DNA from: an uncultured Bacteroidota bacterium
GTDB lineage: Bacteria > Bacteroidota > Bacteroidia > Flavobacteriales > Flavobacteriaceae
Direction of reading: 5' to 3'
NCBI GenBank assembly: GCA_903837025.1
Contig: CAILTC010000430.1
Span: 1 to 8,027 of the forward strand
Length of the DNA stretch: 8,027 nt
The translations under genes and the position numbers were made by a program. Positions 1 through 7,279 of the stretch are shown piece by piece. Within the stretch, counting starts at the first letter, position 1; each line of letters opens with the position of its first letter. A model generated the notes under the pieces. That model made no database searches, was not told the DNA's origin, and was given only the letters and a program-made list of their open reading frames with translations.

Positions 1-1
1 A

Positions 2-889
2 ATCGATAGTTTATGGAAATCTCGAAAAATAATTAAGCAGTTCAAGCCCAATGTGGTTATAGGAACTGGAGGTTTTGCTTCGGGACCATTATTGCAAATG
101 GCAAATATGATGCATATTCCAACGGTGATTCAGGAACAAAATTCGTTTCCGGGAATAACCAATAAATTATTGAGCAAGAAAGCGAATAAAATTTGTGTTG
201 CCTACGAAAATTTAGAACGGTTTTTTCCAAAAGAAAAAATGATTCTGACAGGAAATCCTGTTCGTCAGGATTTAATCGACATCGAAAGTAAAAGAGAAGA
301 AGCCATTCAGTATTTCAATTTAGATGTCAATAAAAAAACGTTGTTAGTTCTTGGCGGAAGCCTTGGCGCAAGAAGAGTCAATCAATTAATCGAAAAAGAA
401 TTAGATAAAATAGTTGCTCAAAATGTGCAGATCATTTGGCAATGTGGGAAATTATATTTCGAAGATTATAAAAAATATAATAGCCCCCTAACCCCCGAAG
501 GGGGAACTAGTAACGACAATAAAACAAATAATGTTCAAGTTTTAGCATTCATTGACCGAATGGATTTGGTTTATGCTACTGCCGACATTGTGATTTCTCG
601 AGCTGGAGCTTCTTCTGTTTCGGAATTGTGTATTGTCGGGAAACCGGTAATTTTTATTCCCTCACCAAACGTAGCCGAAGATCATCAAACCAAAAACGCC
701 AAATCAATAGTCGATAAAAAAGGAGCGATTATGATTAAGGAAAGCGAACTTGATTCGGAATTTAGCCTTGTTTTTGAAGCTTTATTAAAAGACCAAGGAA
801 AGCAAGACCAGTTGAGTAAAAATATTAAACATTTGGCTTTGCCAAACGCAACAAAACAAATAGTTGACGAAATTTTAAAATTAGTCTAA
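2..889 (+). CDS. murG: UDP-N-acetylglucosamine--N-acetylmuramyl-(pentapeptide) pyrophosphoryl-undecaprenol GlcNAc transferase MurG (5' truncated by the window)
   Basis: MurG transfers GlcNAc from UDP-GlcNAc to lipid I, making lipid II on the inner face of the cytoplasmic membrane. The frame is open from base 2, reading [24 protein letters not shown], so the GTG at 53 is an internal Val and the true start lies upstream; about 295 codons are visible and roughly 70 N-terminal residues are missing. In fragment numbering I see the GTGGFASGP loop (20-28), the QEQN motif (44-47), the GGSLGA loop that opens the C-terminal Rossmann domain (118-123), the UDP-GlcNAc-binding [10 protein letters not shown] segment (200-209) and HQTKNA (228-233), all typical of the family. 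Fragment residues 161-177 ([17 protein letters not shown]) look like an in-frame insertion of a C/G-rich palindromic repeat in a surface loop. It is followed after 63 nt by murC, in the usual dcw order. The identification is secure; only the effect of the insertion is uncertain. Confidence 0.96.
   Translation: MDSLWKSRKIIKQFKPNVVIGTGGFASGPLLQMANMMHIPTVIQEQNSFPGITNKLLSKKANKICVAYENLERFFPKEKMILTGNPVRQDLIDIESKREEAIQYFNLDVNKKTLLVLGGSLGARRVNQLIEKELDKIVAQNVQIIWQCGKLYFEDYKKYNSPLTPEGGTSNDNKTNNVQVLAFIDRMDLVYATADIVISRAGASSVSELCIVGKPVIFIPSPNVAEDHQTKNAKSIVDKKGAIMIKESELDSEFSLVFEALLKDQGKQDQLSKNIKHLALPNATKQIVDEILKLV
482..532 (+). repeat. Short palindromic repeat inserted in frame within murG
   Basis: The core holds two C5 runs (484-488 and 492-496) and one G5 run. 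The second C5 run pairs with GGGGG (500-504) around a GAA loop, a perfect 5-bp hairpin. This G/C-rich block stands out sharply in an AT-rich gene. It encodes [12 protein letters not shown], which does not fit MurG and sits between the [12 protein letters not shown] and [11 protein letters not shown] segments where relatives have a short loop. The block CCCCTAACCCCC(G/A)AAGGGGG resembles, from memory, a dispersed repeat of flavobacterial genomes; that is recall, not a search. The right boundary is approximate. Confidence 0.7.
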
Positions 890-894
890 AGGCG

Positions 895-941
895 AAAGTC
901 ACAAAGTCAAACGACTTTGGACTTTAGAACTTTAAGGCTTT
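895..941. repeat. Short-word array (AAAGTC/GACTTT) with hairpin in the murG-murC spacer
   Basis: The 63-nt spacer between murG and murC is built mostly of variants of one 6-mer. AAAGTC occurs at 895 and 903; its complement GACTTT or a near copy occurs at 913, 920, 928 (AACTTT) and 936 (GGCTTT), at 7-10 nt steps. CAAAGTC (902-908) and GACTTTG (913-919) form a perfect 7-bp stem with a 4-nt loop. No T-run follows directly, so I do not call it a terminator. No Shine-Dalgarno sequence precedes the murC ATG. Confidence 0.6.
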
Positions 942-952
942 CAAACTAAATT

Positions 953-2302
953 ATGAATCTAAATCAAATACATAACGTTTATTTTATAGGAATCGGAGGA
1001 ATTGGGATGAGTGCTTTGGCACGTTATTTCAAAACCATTGGAAAGAATGTGTCCGGTTATGATAAAACGGAAACGCAACTAACTAGAGAATTACAACAAC
1101 ATGGAATTGCCATTCATTTTGAAGATAATATTGATTTAATCCCTGCCGATTATTACGTAGAAAATACCTTAGTAATTATTACGCCGGCGGTTCCTAAACA
1201 GCATTCGGAGTGGAATTATTTTATAGAACGTGATTATGAAATTAAGAAAAGAGCCGAAGTTTTAGGGATAATTACAAAAGACACTTTCTGTTTTGCGGTT
1301 GCGGGAACGCACGGAAAAACGACTACATCAGGAATTCTTGGACATATTTTATTTGAAAGCGGTGTAGATGTTACTGCTTTTATTGGCGGAATTGTCGAAA
1401 ATTATAATTCGAACTTAATTGGAAACGGAAAAACAGTTACCGTTGTCGAAGCCGATGAATTTGATCGCTCTTTCTTGCATTTGCATCCCAATATTGCTTG
1501 TGTAACCTCGATGGATGCGGATCATTTGGATATTTATGGAGATAAAGCGGCAATCGAAGCGTCATTTGTAGAATTTGCGGATAAAGTAGAGGATAAAAGC
1601 AAACTTTTCATAACCAAAGAGTTACCTATTAAAGGAGTTACTTGTGCCGTAAATGAAGAAGCGGTTTTTTCTGCTTGCAACATTCGAATTGTAAATAGTC
1701 AGTACGTTTTTGACGTACAAACACCAACGGAAATCATTATGAATTTGCAATTTGGTTTGCCAGGAAAACATAATTTAATGAATGCACTCATGGCATTGGC
1801 GATGGCAAAAACTTTCGGTCTCCCAAACGAAGACATTGCTAGTGCCTTGCTTTCATTCAAAGGAATAAAGCGACGATTTTCGTATCAAATAAAAAACGAA
1901 AATTTGGTTTACATCGATGATTATGCGCATCATCCTACCGAAATAAATGCGGTTCATCAAGCGGTTCGAGAATTGTATCCAAACCAGAAAGTGTTGGCTG
2001 TTTTTCAACCTCATTTGTTTAGCCGAACTAGAGATTTTGCCGATGATTTTGCAAAGAGTCTTTCTGCATTTGACGAAGTACTTTTGTTAGATATTTATCC
2101 GGCTCGCGAATTGCCAATGGAAGGAATTACTTCGCAATGGTTAATGGATAAAATGAATAATATACATAAAAAATTAGTACAAAAACAGGAATTAATTCCT
2201 TCAATTTTAGACAGCGATGCAACTGTTATTGTAACGATTGGAGCGGGTGATATTGGAGAAATGGTTCCGACAATTAAAAAAGCGTTAGATGAAACTAATT
2301 AA
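953..2302 (+). CDS. murC: UDP-N-acetylmuramate--L-alanine ligase MurC
   Basis: This cytoplasmic ATP-dependent ligase joins L-alanine to UDP-MurNAc, the first step in building the peptidoglycan peptide stem. At 449 aa it has the usual length, with the three Mur-ligase domains in order. The N-terminal UDP-binding Rossmann domain opens with FIGIGGIGMSALA (11-23). The central ATPase domain has the P-loop GTHGKTTT (118-125), EADEFDRSF (166-174) and DADHLDIYG (188-196). The C-terminal domain follows GLPGKHNLMNALMA (268-281), with FKGIKRRF (302-309), DDYAHHPTEI (322-331) and FQPHLFSRTR (351-360). DDYAHHPTE marks MurC or the related Mpl ligase; the position between murG and ftsQ and the overall length favour MurC. 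The ATG at 953 puts the Rossmann motif at the normal distance from the N terminus; no Shine-Dalgarno is visible, as is common in this phylum. The 3' end overlaps ftsQ by 14 nt, which suggests co-transcription and possibly translational coupling. Confidence 0.97.
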   Translation: MNLNQIHNVYFIGIGGIGMSALARYFKTIGKNVSGYDKTETQLTRELQQHGIAIHFEDNIDLIPADYYVENTLVIITPAVPKQHSEWNYFIERDYEIKKRAEVLGIITKDTFCFAVAGTHGKTTTSGILGHILFESGVDVTAFIGGIVENYNSNLIGNGKTVTVVEADEFDRSFLHLHPNIACVTSMDADHLDIYGDKAAIEASFVEFADKVEDKSKLFITKELPIKGVTCAVNEEAVFSACNIRIVNSQYVFDVQTPTEIIMNLQFGLPGKHNLMNALMALAMAKTFGLPNEDIASALLSFKGIKRRFSYQIKNENLVYIDDYAHHPTEINAVHQAVRELYPNQKVLAVFQPHLFSRTRDFADDFAKSLSAFDEVLLLDIYPARELPMEGITSQWLMDKMNNIHKKLVQKQELIPSILDSDATVIVTIGAGDIGEMVPTIKKALDETN

Positions 2303-3011
2303 TTGGACAAATATTCGATTTATACTGATGTTTTCATTGGTTATTTTTCTGTTTTCATTTACTTCAAAACGGAATGAAAGCAGAAAATTAAGCAAATCTG
2401 TCATTATTTTTGTAGGAGATAACGCTCCTTTTGTCAACCAAGAAACGGTTAATAAATTGTTAATAGAAAATAATAGAGATGTAAAAAGTATTGGTAAAGA
2501 TAAATTAGATTTGAATAAGTTGGAAAAGGCTCTGAACGCTCAAGAAATGATTGAAAAATCTGAGGTATTTGTGAGTGTTGATGGAGTGTTGAAAGCAATC
2601 GTAAAACAAAAAACTCCTGTAGCTAGAGTTTTTGACGGAGACAATTCTTTCTATATTGATTATAAAGGGAATACCATGCCGTTATCGACTAATTTTACAG
2701 CTAGAGTTCCACTTGTTTCGGGGGAAATTAATAAAAAAAATGGCGGAGATTTAGCCGAATTATTTCGCATAATTCATGACGATGAATTTTTGAAAAAAAA
2801 TATCATTGCTGTACAGGTTATGCCAAACGGGAGCTTAAAAATGCTCAATAGAAATTTTAATTATCAAATTGATTTTGGTGGAACGGTACGAATGAAGGCC
2901 AAATTTAATAATTACAAAGCTTTTTTTCAAAAAGCAGTTTTAGATAGTTCTTTATATAAATATAAAATAATTGACCTCCGGTTTTCGCAACAAGTAGTGT
3001 GTACTAAATAA
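2289..3011 (+). CDS. ftsQ: Cell division protein FtsQ
   Basis: This is a bitopic membrane protein of the divisome. In characterised bacteria FtsQ bridges the Z-ring side to the FtsB/FtsL and FtsW/FtsI machinery. It has 240 aa: a short cytoplasmic N terminus, one hydrophobic membrane segment at about residues 9-25 (IRFILMFSLVIFLFSFT), then an extracytoplasmic part. A POTRA-like stretch at about 35-110 includes VNKLLIEN and LEKALNAQEMIEKSEVFVSVDGVLKAIV-type text; the beta domain follows, with RVFDGDNSFYIDYKGNTMPLS (about 113-133) and RVPLVSGEI (139-147), both typical of Bacteroidota FtsQ. Sequence conservation in FtsQ is low, so the call rests on topology, these motifs and the position between murC and ftsA. 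The ATG lies inside the end of murC (14-nt overlap), and ftsA starts 6 nt after the stop. No break or unusual composition is seen. Confidence 0.92.
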   Translation: MKLINWTNIRFILMFSLVIFLFSFTSKRNESRKLSKSVIIFVGDNAPFVNQETVNKLLIENNRDVKSIGKDKLDLNKLEKALNAQEMIEKSEVFVSVDGVLKAIVKQKTPVARVFDGDNSFYIDYKGNTMPLSTNFTARVPLVSGEINKKNGGDLAELFRIIHDDEFLKKNIIAVQVMPNGSLKMLNRNFNYQIDFGGTVRMKAKFNNYKAFFQKAVLDSSLYKYKIIDLRFSQQVVCTK

Positions 3012-3017
3012 TAGATA

Positions 3018-4394
3018 ATGGAAAAAGAAAATATTGCTGTAGGTCTAGATATTGGGACAACAAAGATAGTGGCCATGATTGGCAAGAAAAATGAATATGG
3101 AAAACTAGAAATTTTAGGTATTGGAAAATCTAAAAGTTTAGGTGTAGCAAGAGGTGTTGTCAATAATATTACCCAAACGATACAATCAATTCAGCAAGCT
3201 GTTTTAGAAGCGGAGAATAAGTCGGGTTATAAGATTAAAAATGTAGTTGTTGGTATTGCAGGTCAGCATATTCGTAGCATTCAACACAGTGATTACATTA
3301 TTAGAAGTAGTGCTGAAGAAGTAATTGGAGAAAATGACATTCAGCTTTTGATTGACCAAGTTAATAAATTAGCGATGTTACCTGGTGAAGAAATTATTCA
3401 CGTTTTACCACAGGAATTTAAAATAGATGGACAATCGGATATCAAAGAACCGATAGGGATGTATGGTGGAAGATTAGAATCTAGTTTTCATGTAGTAGTA
3501 GGGCAAGCCGCTTCAATACGAAATGTAGGAAGATGTATTCAAAGTTCAGGAATAGAATTGTCAGGATTAACCCTGGAACCATTGGCTTCAGCGGATGCAG
3601 TTTTAAGTCAAGAAGAAAAAGAAGCTGGTGTTGCCTTAATTGACATTGGTGGTGGAACAACAGATTTGGCCATTTTTAAAGATGGAATTATTCGTCATAC
3701 TGCCGTTATTCCTTTTGGAGGAAATGTAATTACGGATGATATAAAAGAAGGTTGTTCGATTATCGAAAAACAAGCCGAATTATTGAAAGTTAAATTTGGA
3801 TCAGCTTGGCCAGGAGAAAATAAAGACAACGAAATTGTTTCGATTCCGGGTTTAAGAGGAAGAGAGCCAAAAGAAATTTCGTTGAAGAATTTATCTAAAA
3901 TTATTCACGCACGTGTTGTAGAAATAATAGAGCAGGTTTTTAATGAAATTAAGGATTACGGTCATGAAGATCCCCGTAAAAAATTGATTGCAGGAATTGT
4001 ACTTACCGGAGGCGGAGCACAATTGAAACACATTAAGCAATTAGTAGAATATATTACTGGGATGGATACCAGAATTGGGTATCCAAACGAGCATTTGGCA
4101 GGAAATTCGGATGAAGAAATATCGAGTCCTTTATACGCTACAGCTGTTGGATTGGTAATGAATAGTATTGAAAATCATACTCAAAGTGCCGTTCGAATTG
4201 ATTTAGTTGAAGCACCAAAAGTGCCGGTTTACAGAGCACCTGTTGTTCGAACAGTAGAAATTGAAGAACCAGTAATTGAAGTTGAAAATCAAAACCCTAT
4301 CAAAAAAGAAGAATCAACAGGAGACAAAATAAAAAGATCCTTTTTTGACCGATATGTAGACAAGATCAAAGAATTCTTAGACAACGCAGAATAA
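3018..4394 (+). CDS. ftsA: Cell division protein FtsA
   Basis: FtsA is an actin-fold ATPase that anchors FtsZ filaments to the cytoplasmic membrane and helps activate septal synthesis. It has 458 aa, longer than E. coli FtsA (420 aa). Visible motifs are the phosphate-1 loop GLDIGTTK (9-16), the FtsA-specific 1C region at about 85-160 (including PQEFKIDG, 131-138), the phosphate-2 motif ALIDIGGGTTDLAIF (206-220) and the adenosine motif LTGGGAQLK (329-337). After the core, residues 395-435 form a V/E/P-rich linker. It ends in an amphipathic helix, SFFDRYVDKIKEFLDNAE (441-458), which matches the position and character of the membrane-targeting sequence that ends FtsA proteins. The gene starts 6 nt after ftsQ without a Shine-Dalgarno sequence, and ftsZ begins 37 nt after its stop, so the three are likely one operon. 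Confidence 0.97.
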   Translation: MEKENIAVGLDIGTTKIVAMIGKKNEYGKLEILGIGKSKSLGVARGVVNNITQTIQSIQQAVLEAENKSGYKIKNVVVGIAGQHIRSIQHSDYIIRSSAEEVIGENDIQLLIDQVNKLAMLPGEEIIHVLPQEFKIDGQSDIKEPIGMYGGRLESSFHVVVGQAASIRNVGRCIQSSGIELSGLTLEPLASADAVLSQEEKEAGVALIDIGGGTTDLAIFKDGIIRHTAVIPFGGNVITDDIKEGCSIIEKQAELLKVKFGSAWPGENKDNEIVSIPGLRGREPKEISLKNLSKIIHARVVEIIEQVFNEIKDYGHEDPRKKLIAGIVLTGGGAQLKHIKQLVEYITGMDTRIGYPNEHLAGNSDEEISSPLYATAVGLVMNSIENHTQSAVRIDLVEAPKVPVYRAPVVRTVEIEEPVIEVENQNPIKKEESTGDKIKRSFFDRYVDKIKEFLDNAE

Positions 4395-4431
4395 AGAAAT
4401 TAAGAATAAAAACAATATATAAAACCATAAG

Positions 4432-6405
4432 ATGATGAGCAACTCAGAATTTGGAAGTATTTCATTTGATTTACCAAAAAACCAATCAAATGTAATAAAA
4501 GTTATTGGAGTAGGTGGAGGTGGAAGCAATGCTATAAACCACATGTTTAAACAAGGAATCAAAGGAGTTGATTTCATTGTGTGTAATACCGATTCTCAGG
4601 CATTGGATAACAGTTCTGTTCCAAATAAAATTCAGTTAGGTGTCAACTTAACCGAAGGACTTGGAGCTGGAGCAAATCCAGATGTTGGTCAGCAATCTGC
4701 TATAGAAAGTATTGCCGATATTGAGAAAATGCTTGACGGAAACACTAAAATGGTTTTCATCACCGCAGGAATGGGTGGAGGAACCGGAACAGGTGCAGCG
4801 CCAGTAATTGCGCAATTGGCCAAAGAAAGAGATATTCTTACCGTAGGTATTGTTACTCTTCCTTTCTTGTTTGAGGGAAAAGTGCGTCAGGAACAAGCCC
4901 TTATTGGGATTGATAAATTACGCAAACAAGTCGATTCATTAATTGTTATCAATAATAATAAATTAAGAGAAGTGTACGGAAATCTTGGTTTCAAAGCTGG
5001 ATTTTCTAAAGCGGATGAAGTTTTGGCAACAGCCTCAAGAGGAATTGCCGAAGTAATTACGCATCACTACACTCAAAATATCGATTTGAAAGATGCTAAA
5101 ACAGTTTTGTATAATAGCGGAACAGCTATTATGGGATCTGCAGTTGCTTCAGGTGAAAATAGAGCTAAAGAAGCGATTGTTTCGGCTTTAGATTCTCCAT
5201 TGTTGAATGATAATAAAATTACTGGTGCCAAAAACGTATTGTTGCTCATCGTTTCTGGCTCTGATGAAATCACGATTGATGAAATAGGTGAGATCAATGA
5301 TTATATTCAAAGCGAAGCTGGTCATAATGCTAATATTATTATGGGAGTTGGTGAAGAAGAATCACTTGGGGACTCTATTTCGGTTACAATAATCGCTACT
5401 GGATTTGATATCGAACAACAAAATGAAATCGTAAATACCGAAGTAAAAAAAATTATTCACACCCTTGAAGACGAACAAAAGAGCGTGCATGATTTGACAA
5501 AAAAAACAGTTCCTGGATTTAATTTTAATAGCGAAACGCCATCAACAAATTCTAATGAAAGAATTGTTTTCGAATTATTAGAAGATACCGTTGCCGTGCC
5601 AGAAGTTGTTTCAATAAACAAAGAAGAATTAATGGTTATGTCAGAATTTATAAAAAATCTAGACGTAACCTTCGAAATTGTTTCTCCAATTAAGGACTTA
5701 GATTTTATAGTTTCAACACCAAAAATTGAAAGTTTTAGAGATTCGTTCGTAAGTCAACGCGTAAAACCAGTTGAAGTAGTTGCTCCAAAAGCGGTAGAAA
5801 GACAAGAACAAACGGCTTTTTCTTTTGATTTGCCTCTTTTTAATCCAACTCCAGTTGCTGAGCCAGTTGCTAAAATAGAAGAAAACACTGTTTTATTCGA
5901 ACTGACCAACGAAACACGAGCGATCACGGTTAAGGAAGCAGTTCAATTTGTTCCCGTAACGGAATTGACCGACAAAGGAATTATCAGATATTCGCTTGAA
6001 GAATTCACCGAATTAGAAAATGTTCTTTCAGAGGCAAAACCCGCTGCAATTGTTGAGGAAGTTGTTCCAGAAGAGTTGAACATCACCATGAAAAAGGTAG
6101 AGCGAATTGAAAATACCACTTCAACTTTCGAAAACATTTCTCCTATGGAAATGACAATTGAAGAAACATTGAAATTCAGAGCAGACGAAAGAAGGAAGAA
6201 ACTAAAGGAATTCAATTATAAATTCCACAATAATATTTCAAAAATTGATGAATTAGAAAGAGAACCAGCCTACAAACGGTTAGGAATTGATCTTTCAAAT
6301 ACGCAATCTAATACTACAAATTCAAGGATATCGGTAGGAACTGACAGTAATGACGACCTACAGCTGCGATCTAATAATTCGTACTTGCATGACAATGTAG
6401 ACTAA
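4432..6405 (+). CDS. ftsZ: Cell division protein FtsZ with a very long C-terminal linker
   Basis: FtsZ is the tubulin-like GTPase whose filaments form the division ring. It has 657 aa against about 380 in E. coli. The GTPase core covers about 1-327: GVGGGGSN (26-33), the nucleotide-binding signature GGGTGTG (115-121), the [10 protein letters not shown] helix region (174-183), and a T7 synergy loop [10 protein letters not shown] (216-225) with both catalytic acids in place (D218, D221). A low-conservation linker rich in V, E and P runs over about 328-579. A charged, probably helical stretch (580-609, with [12 protein letters not shown]) follows, then a candidate C-terminal conserved peptide [12 protein letters not shown] (610-621), then a further 36-residue polar tail ending HDNVD. 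Long FtsZ proteins of this shape are, to my knowledge, usual in Flavobacteriaceae. Start could be 4432 or the second ATG at 4435; both fit. A strong terminator lies 22 nt after the stop, so ftsZ closes the operon. Confidence 0.97.
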   Translation: MMSNSEFGSISFDLPKNQSNVIKVIGVGGGGSNAINHMFKQGIKGVDFIVCNTDSQALDNSSVPNKIQLGVNLTEGLGAGANPDVGQQSAIESIADIEKMLDGNTKMVFITAGMGGGTGTGAAPVIAQLAKERDILTVGIVTLPFLFEGKVRQEQALIGIDKLRKQVDSLIVINNNKLREVYGNLGFKAGFSKADEVLATASRGIAEVITHHYTQNIDLKDAKTVLYNSGTAIMGSAVASGENRAKEAIVSALDSPLLNDNKITGAKNVLLLIVSGSDEITIDEIGEINDYIQSEAGHNANIIMGVGEEESLGDSISVTIIATGFDIEQQNEIVNTEVKKIIHTLEDEQKSVHDLTKKTVPGFNFNSETPSTNSNERIVFELLEDTVAVPEVVSINKEELMVMSEFIKNLDVTFEIVSPIKDLDFIVSTPKIESFRDSFVSQRVKPVEVVAPKAVERQEQTAFSFDLPLFNPTPVAEPVAKIEENTVLFELTNETRAITVKEAVQFVPVTELTDKGIIRYSLEEFTELENVLSEAKPAAIVEEVVPEELNITMKKVERIENTTSTFENISPMEMTIEETLKFRADERRKKLKEFNYKFHNNISKIDELEREPAYKRLGIDLSNTQSNTTNSRISVGTDSNDDLQLRSNNSYLHDNVD

Positions 6406-6427
6406 CTAATTCAAACCAAAGTGGACT

Positions 6428-6461
6428 AACCCGAAAATTGAATTTAATTTTCGGGTTTTTT
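6428..6461 (+). terminator. Intrinsic terminator of the dcw operon, after ftsZ
   Basis: AACCCGAAAATT (6428-6439) and AATTTTCGGGTT (6446-6457) form a perfect 12-bp stem with a 6-nt loop (GAATTT). The T-run continues to 6461 after the stem. It begins 22 nt after the ftsZ stop on the coding strand, a textbook rho-independent terminator in form and position. Confidence 0.92.
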
Positions 6462-6494
6462 CATCCTAACAAGCAGGAACGACAAAGTAATGAG

Positions 6495-6525
6495 TTGTAA
6501 ATCCCATTAAAATTCTTTAGATTTG
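6495..6525 (+). promoter_or_regulatory. Candidate Bacteroidota-type promoter upstream of the GatB/YqeY gene
   Basis: TTG (6495-6497), then 20 nt, then TAGATTTG (6518-6525) matches the TTG-N19-21-TAnnTTTG promoter form described for Bacteroidota. It points towards the gene at 6747 and lies after the ftsZ terminator, where a new promoter is needed. The start would leave a leader of about 215 nt containing the inverted-repeat element. The motif is short and the region AT-rich, so a chance match is possible. Confidence 0.35.
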
Positions 6526-6537
6526 TCGGGCCTTAAT

Positions 6538-6668
6538 CCAGCTGTTCGTTACAAGCTTTTTATTTGAAAATGCTTTTTTCCAAGAACCTAAAAGAGCTTC
6601 CGTTGGTCGCTTTTTATGTTCAAGAAAAAATACATTTTCTCTAAAAAAGGCTTTTCACTATCATCTGG
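6538..6668. repeat. Imperfect inverted-repeat element (long hairpin) in the ftsZ-yqeY spacer
   Basis: The 285 nt from 6462 to 6746 hold no gene. Most of them form nested, imperfect inverted repeats about a centre near 6603. The terminal arms are 6538-6557 (CCAGCTGTTCGTTACAAGCT) and 6649-6668, complementary at 14 of 20 positions. Inside them, 6556-6572 pairs loosely with 6633-6649 (a TGAAAATG-type arm against CATTTTC), and 6573-6587 pairs with 6618-6632 (CCAAGAAC against GTTCAAG). An outer pair, 6505-6529 with 6706-6730, matches at about 17 of 25 positions but is off centre. The words AATCCAGCTGTTCG and ATCTGGGGC recall dispersed repeats seen in Flavobacterium genomes, from memory only. There is no coding potential, and the drifted arms suggest an old copy. 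Confidence 0.6.
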
Positions 6669-6746
6669 GGCAAAAAAAATAATTCGCATTCAGTTTTCCG
6701 ACTTTTCGGCAAATCTTAAAATCGTTAATTAAAAATCTAAAATAGA

Positions 6747-7196
6747 ATGAGTTTATCAGTACAAATCATGGACGATATTAAAATCGCTATGAGAGCTAAA
6801 GATACCGTAGCATTAGAAGCATTAAGAGCCATAAAATCTGAAATTCTTTTAGCTCAAACAGCTACAGGATCAAAAGAAGAAATATCGGCAGATGACGAAA
6901 TTAAACTACTTCAAAAATTGGTAAAAACCCGTAAGGATAGTGCCAAAATTTTTACAGAACAAAATCGTTTAGATTTGGCAGAGCCTGAATTGGCACAAAT
7001 TGCGGTAATCGAAAAATTCTTGCCAGCACAATTAAGTGAAACCGAAGTTGAAGCTGTAATTGCAAAAATTATTGCCGAAACTGGCGCTACAGGTATTGCA
7101 GCAATGGGAAAAGTAATGGGATTAGCTGCTGCACAATTAGGCGGAACTGCTGAAGGAAAAACCATTTCGACAATCGTTAAGAAATTGTTAGTTTAG
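6747..7196 (+). CDS. GatB/YqeY domain-containing protein
   Basis: This is a 149-aa cytoplasmic protein of the YqeY family, which resembles the C-terminal tail domain of GatB, the tRNA-dependent amidotransferase subunit. Its exact role is not established. The N terminus MSLSVQIMDDIKIAMRAKD, then LEALRAIKSEIL (24-35), LLQKLVKTRKDSAKIF (54-69) and IEKFLPAQLSETEVEAVI (about 87-104) are family hallmarks. The C-terminal half has the GAAMGKVMG-like segment (GIAAMGKVMGLA) and ends in the basic STIVKKLL. Length is typical. The ATG at 6747 gives the standard family N terminus; an internal ATG at 6768 is less likely. No Shine-Dalgarno is visible. The gene follows the dcw terminator and probably has its own promoter; the tRNA gene lies 83 nt downstream on the same strand. 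Placement after ftsZ is, as I recall, common in flavobacteria. Confidence 0.93.
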   Translation: MSLSVQIMDDIKIAMRAKDTVALEALRAIKSEILLAQTATGSKEEISADDEIKLLQKLVKTRKDSAKIFTEQNRLDLAEPELAQIAVIEKFLPAQLSETEVEAVIAKIIAETGATGIAAMGKVMGLAAAQLGGTAEGKTISTIVKKLLV

Positions 7197-7208
7197 ACAA
7201 ATTAGGCA

Positions 7209-7272
7209 TCTTAGATTTTTTGACATTTTAGAATCTAAGAAGTCTAAAAATCTAAATAATCTAACAATCTAA
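7209..7272. repeat. TCTAA short-word array and hairpin between the YqeY gene and tRNA-Arg
   Basis: TCTAA begins at 7234, 7243, 7251, 7260 and 7268, a regular alternation of 9- and 8-nt steps. TCTTAGATT (7209-7217) is the perfect complement of AATCTAAGA (7232-7240), giving a 9-bp hairpin across the start of the array. No T-run follows it, so termination is not supported. The stretch ends 7 nt before the tRNA. It resembles in form the AAAGTC/GACTTT array before murC. Confidence 0.6.
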
Positions 7273-7279
7273 AAATATT

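Noticed and set aside
53..55. GTG as the start of murG
   Set aside because: The frame stays open to base 2 with MurG-like residues ([10 protein letters not shown]), so the gene enters from outside the window and this GTG codes for an internal Val.
902..941. Intrinsic terminator between murG and murC
   Set aside because: The 7-bp stem is AT-rich and is followed by GACTTTAG rather than a T-run; termination there inside the dcw cluster is not supported.
2289..2302. Frameshift or annotation error at the murC-ftsQ overlap
   Set aside because: Both proteins have normal ends and lengths; a 14-nt overlap between adjacent dcw genes is ordinary.
4648..4896. - strand open frame inside ftsZ, with similar ones at 2927-3163, 4377-4577, 5073-5297, 5943-6215 and 6911-7165
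   Set aside because: Each lies opposite a clear, well-conserved gene and its translation resembles no family; these are shadow frames.
6462..6746. A small gene or riboswitch in the ftsZ-yqeY spacer
   Set aside because: I found no plausible start with a coding-like frame and no recognised aptamer core; the inverted-repeat structure explains the segment better.
7234..7272. CRISPR-like regular array
   Set aside because: The repeat unit is only 5 nt with 3-4 nt spacers and no cas genes are near; it is a short-word array.
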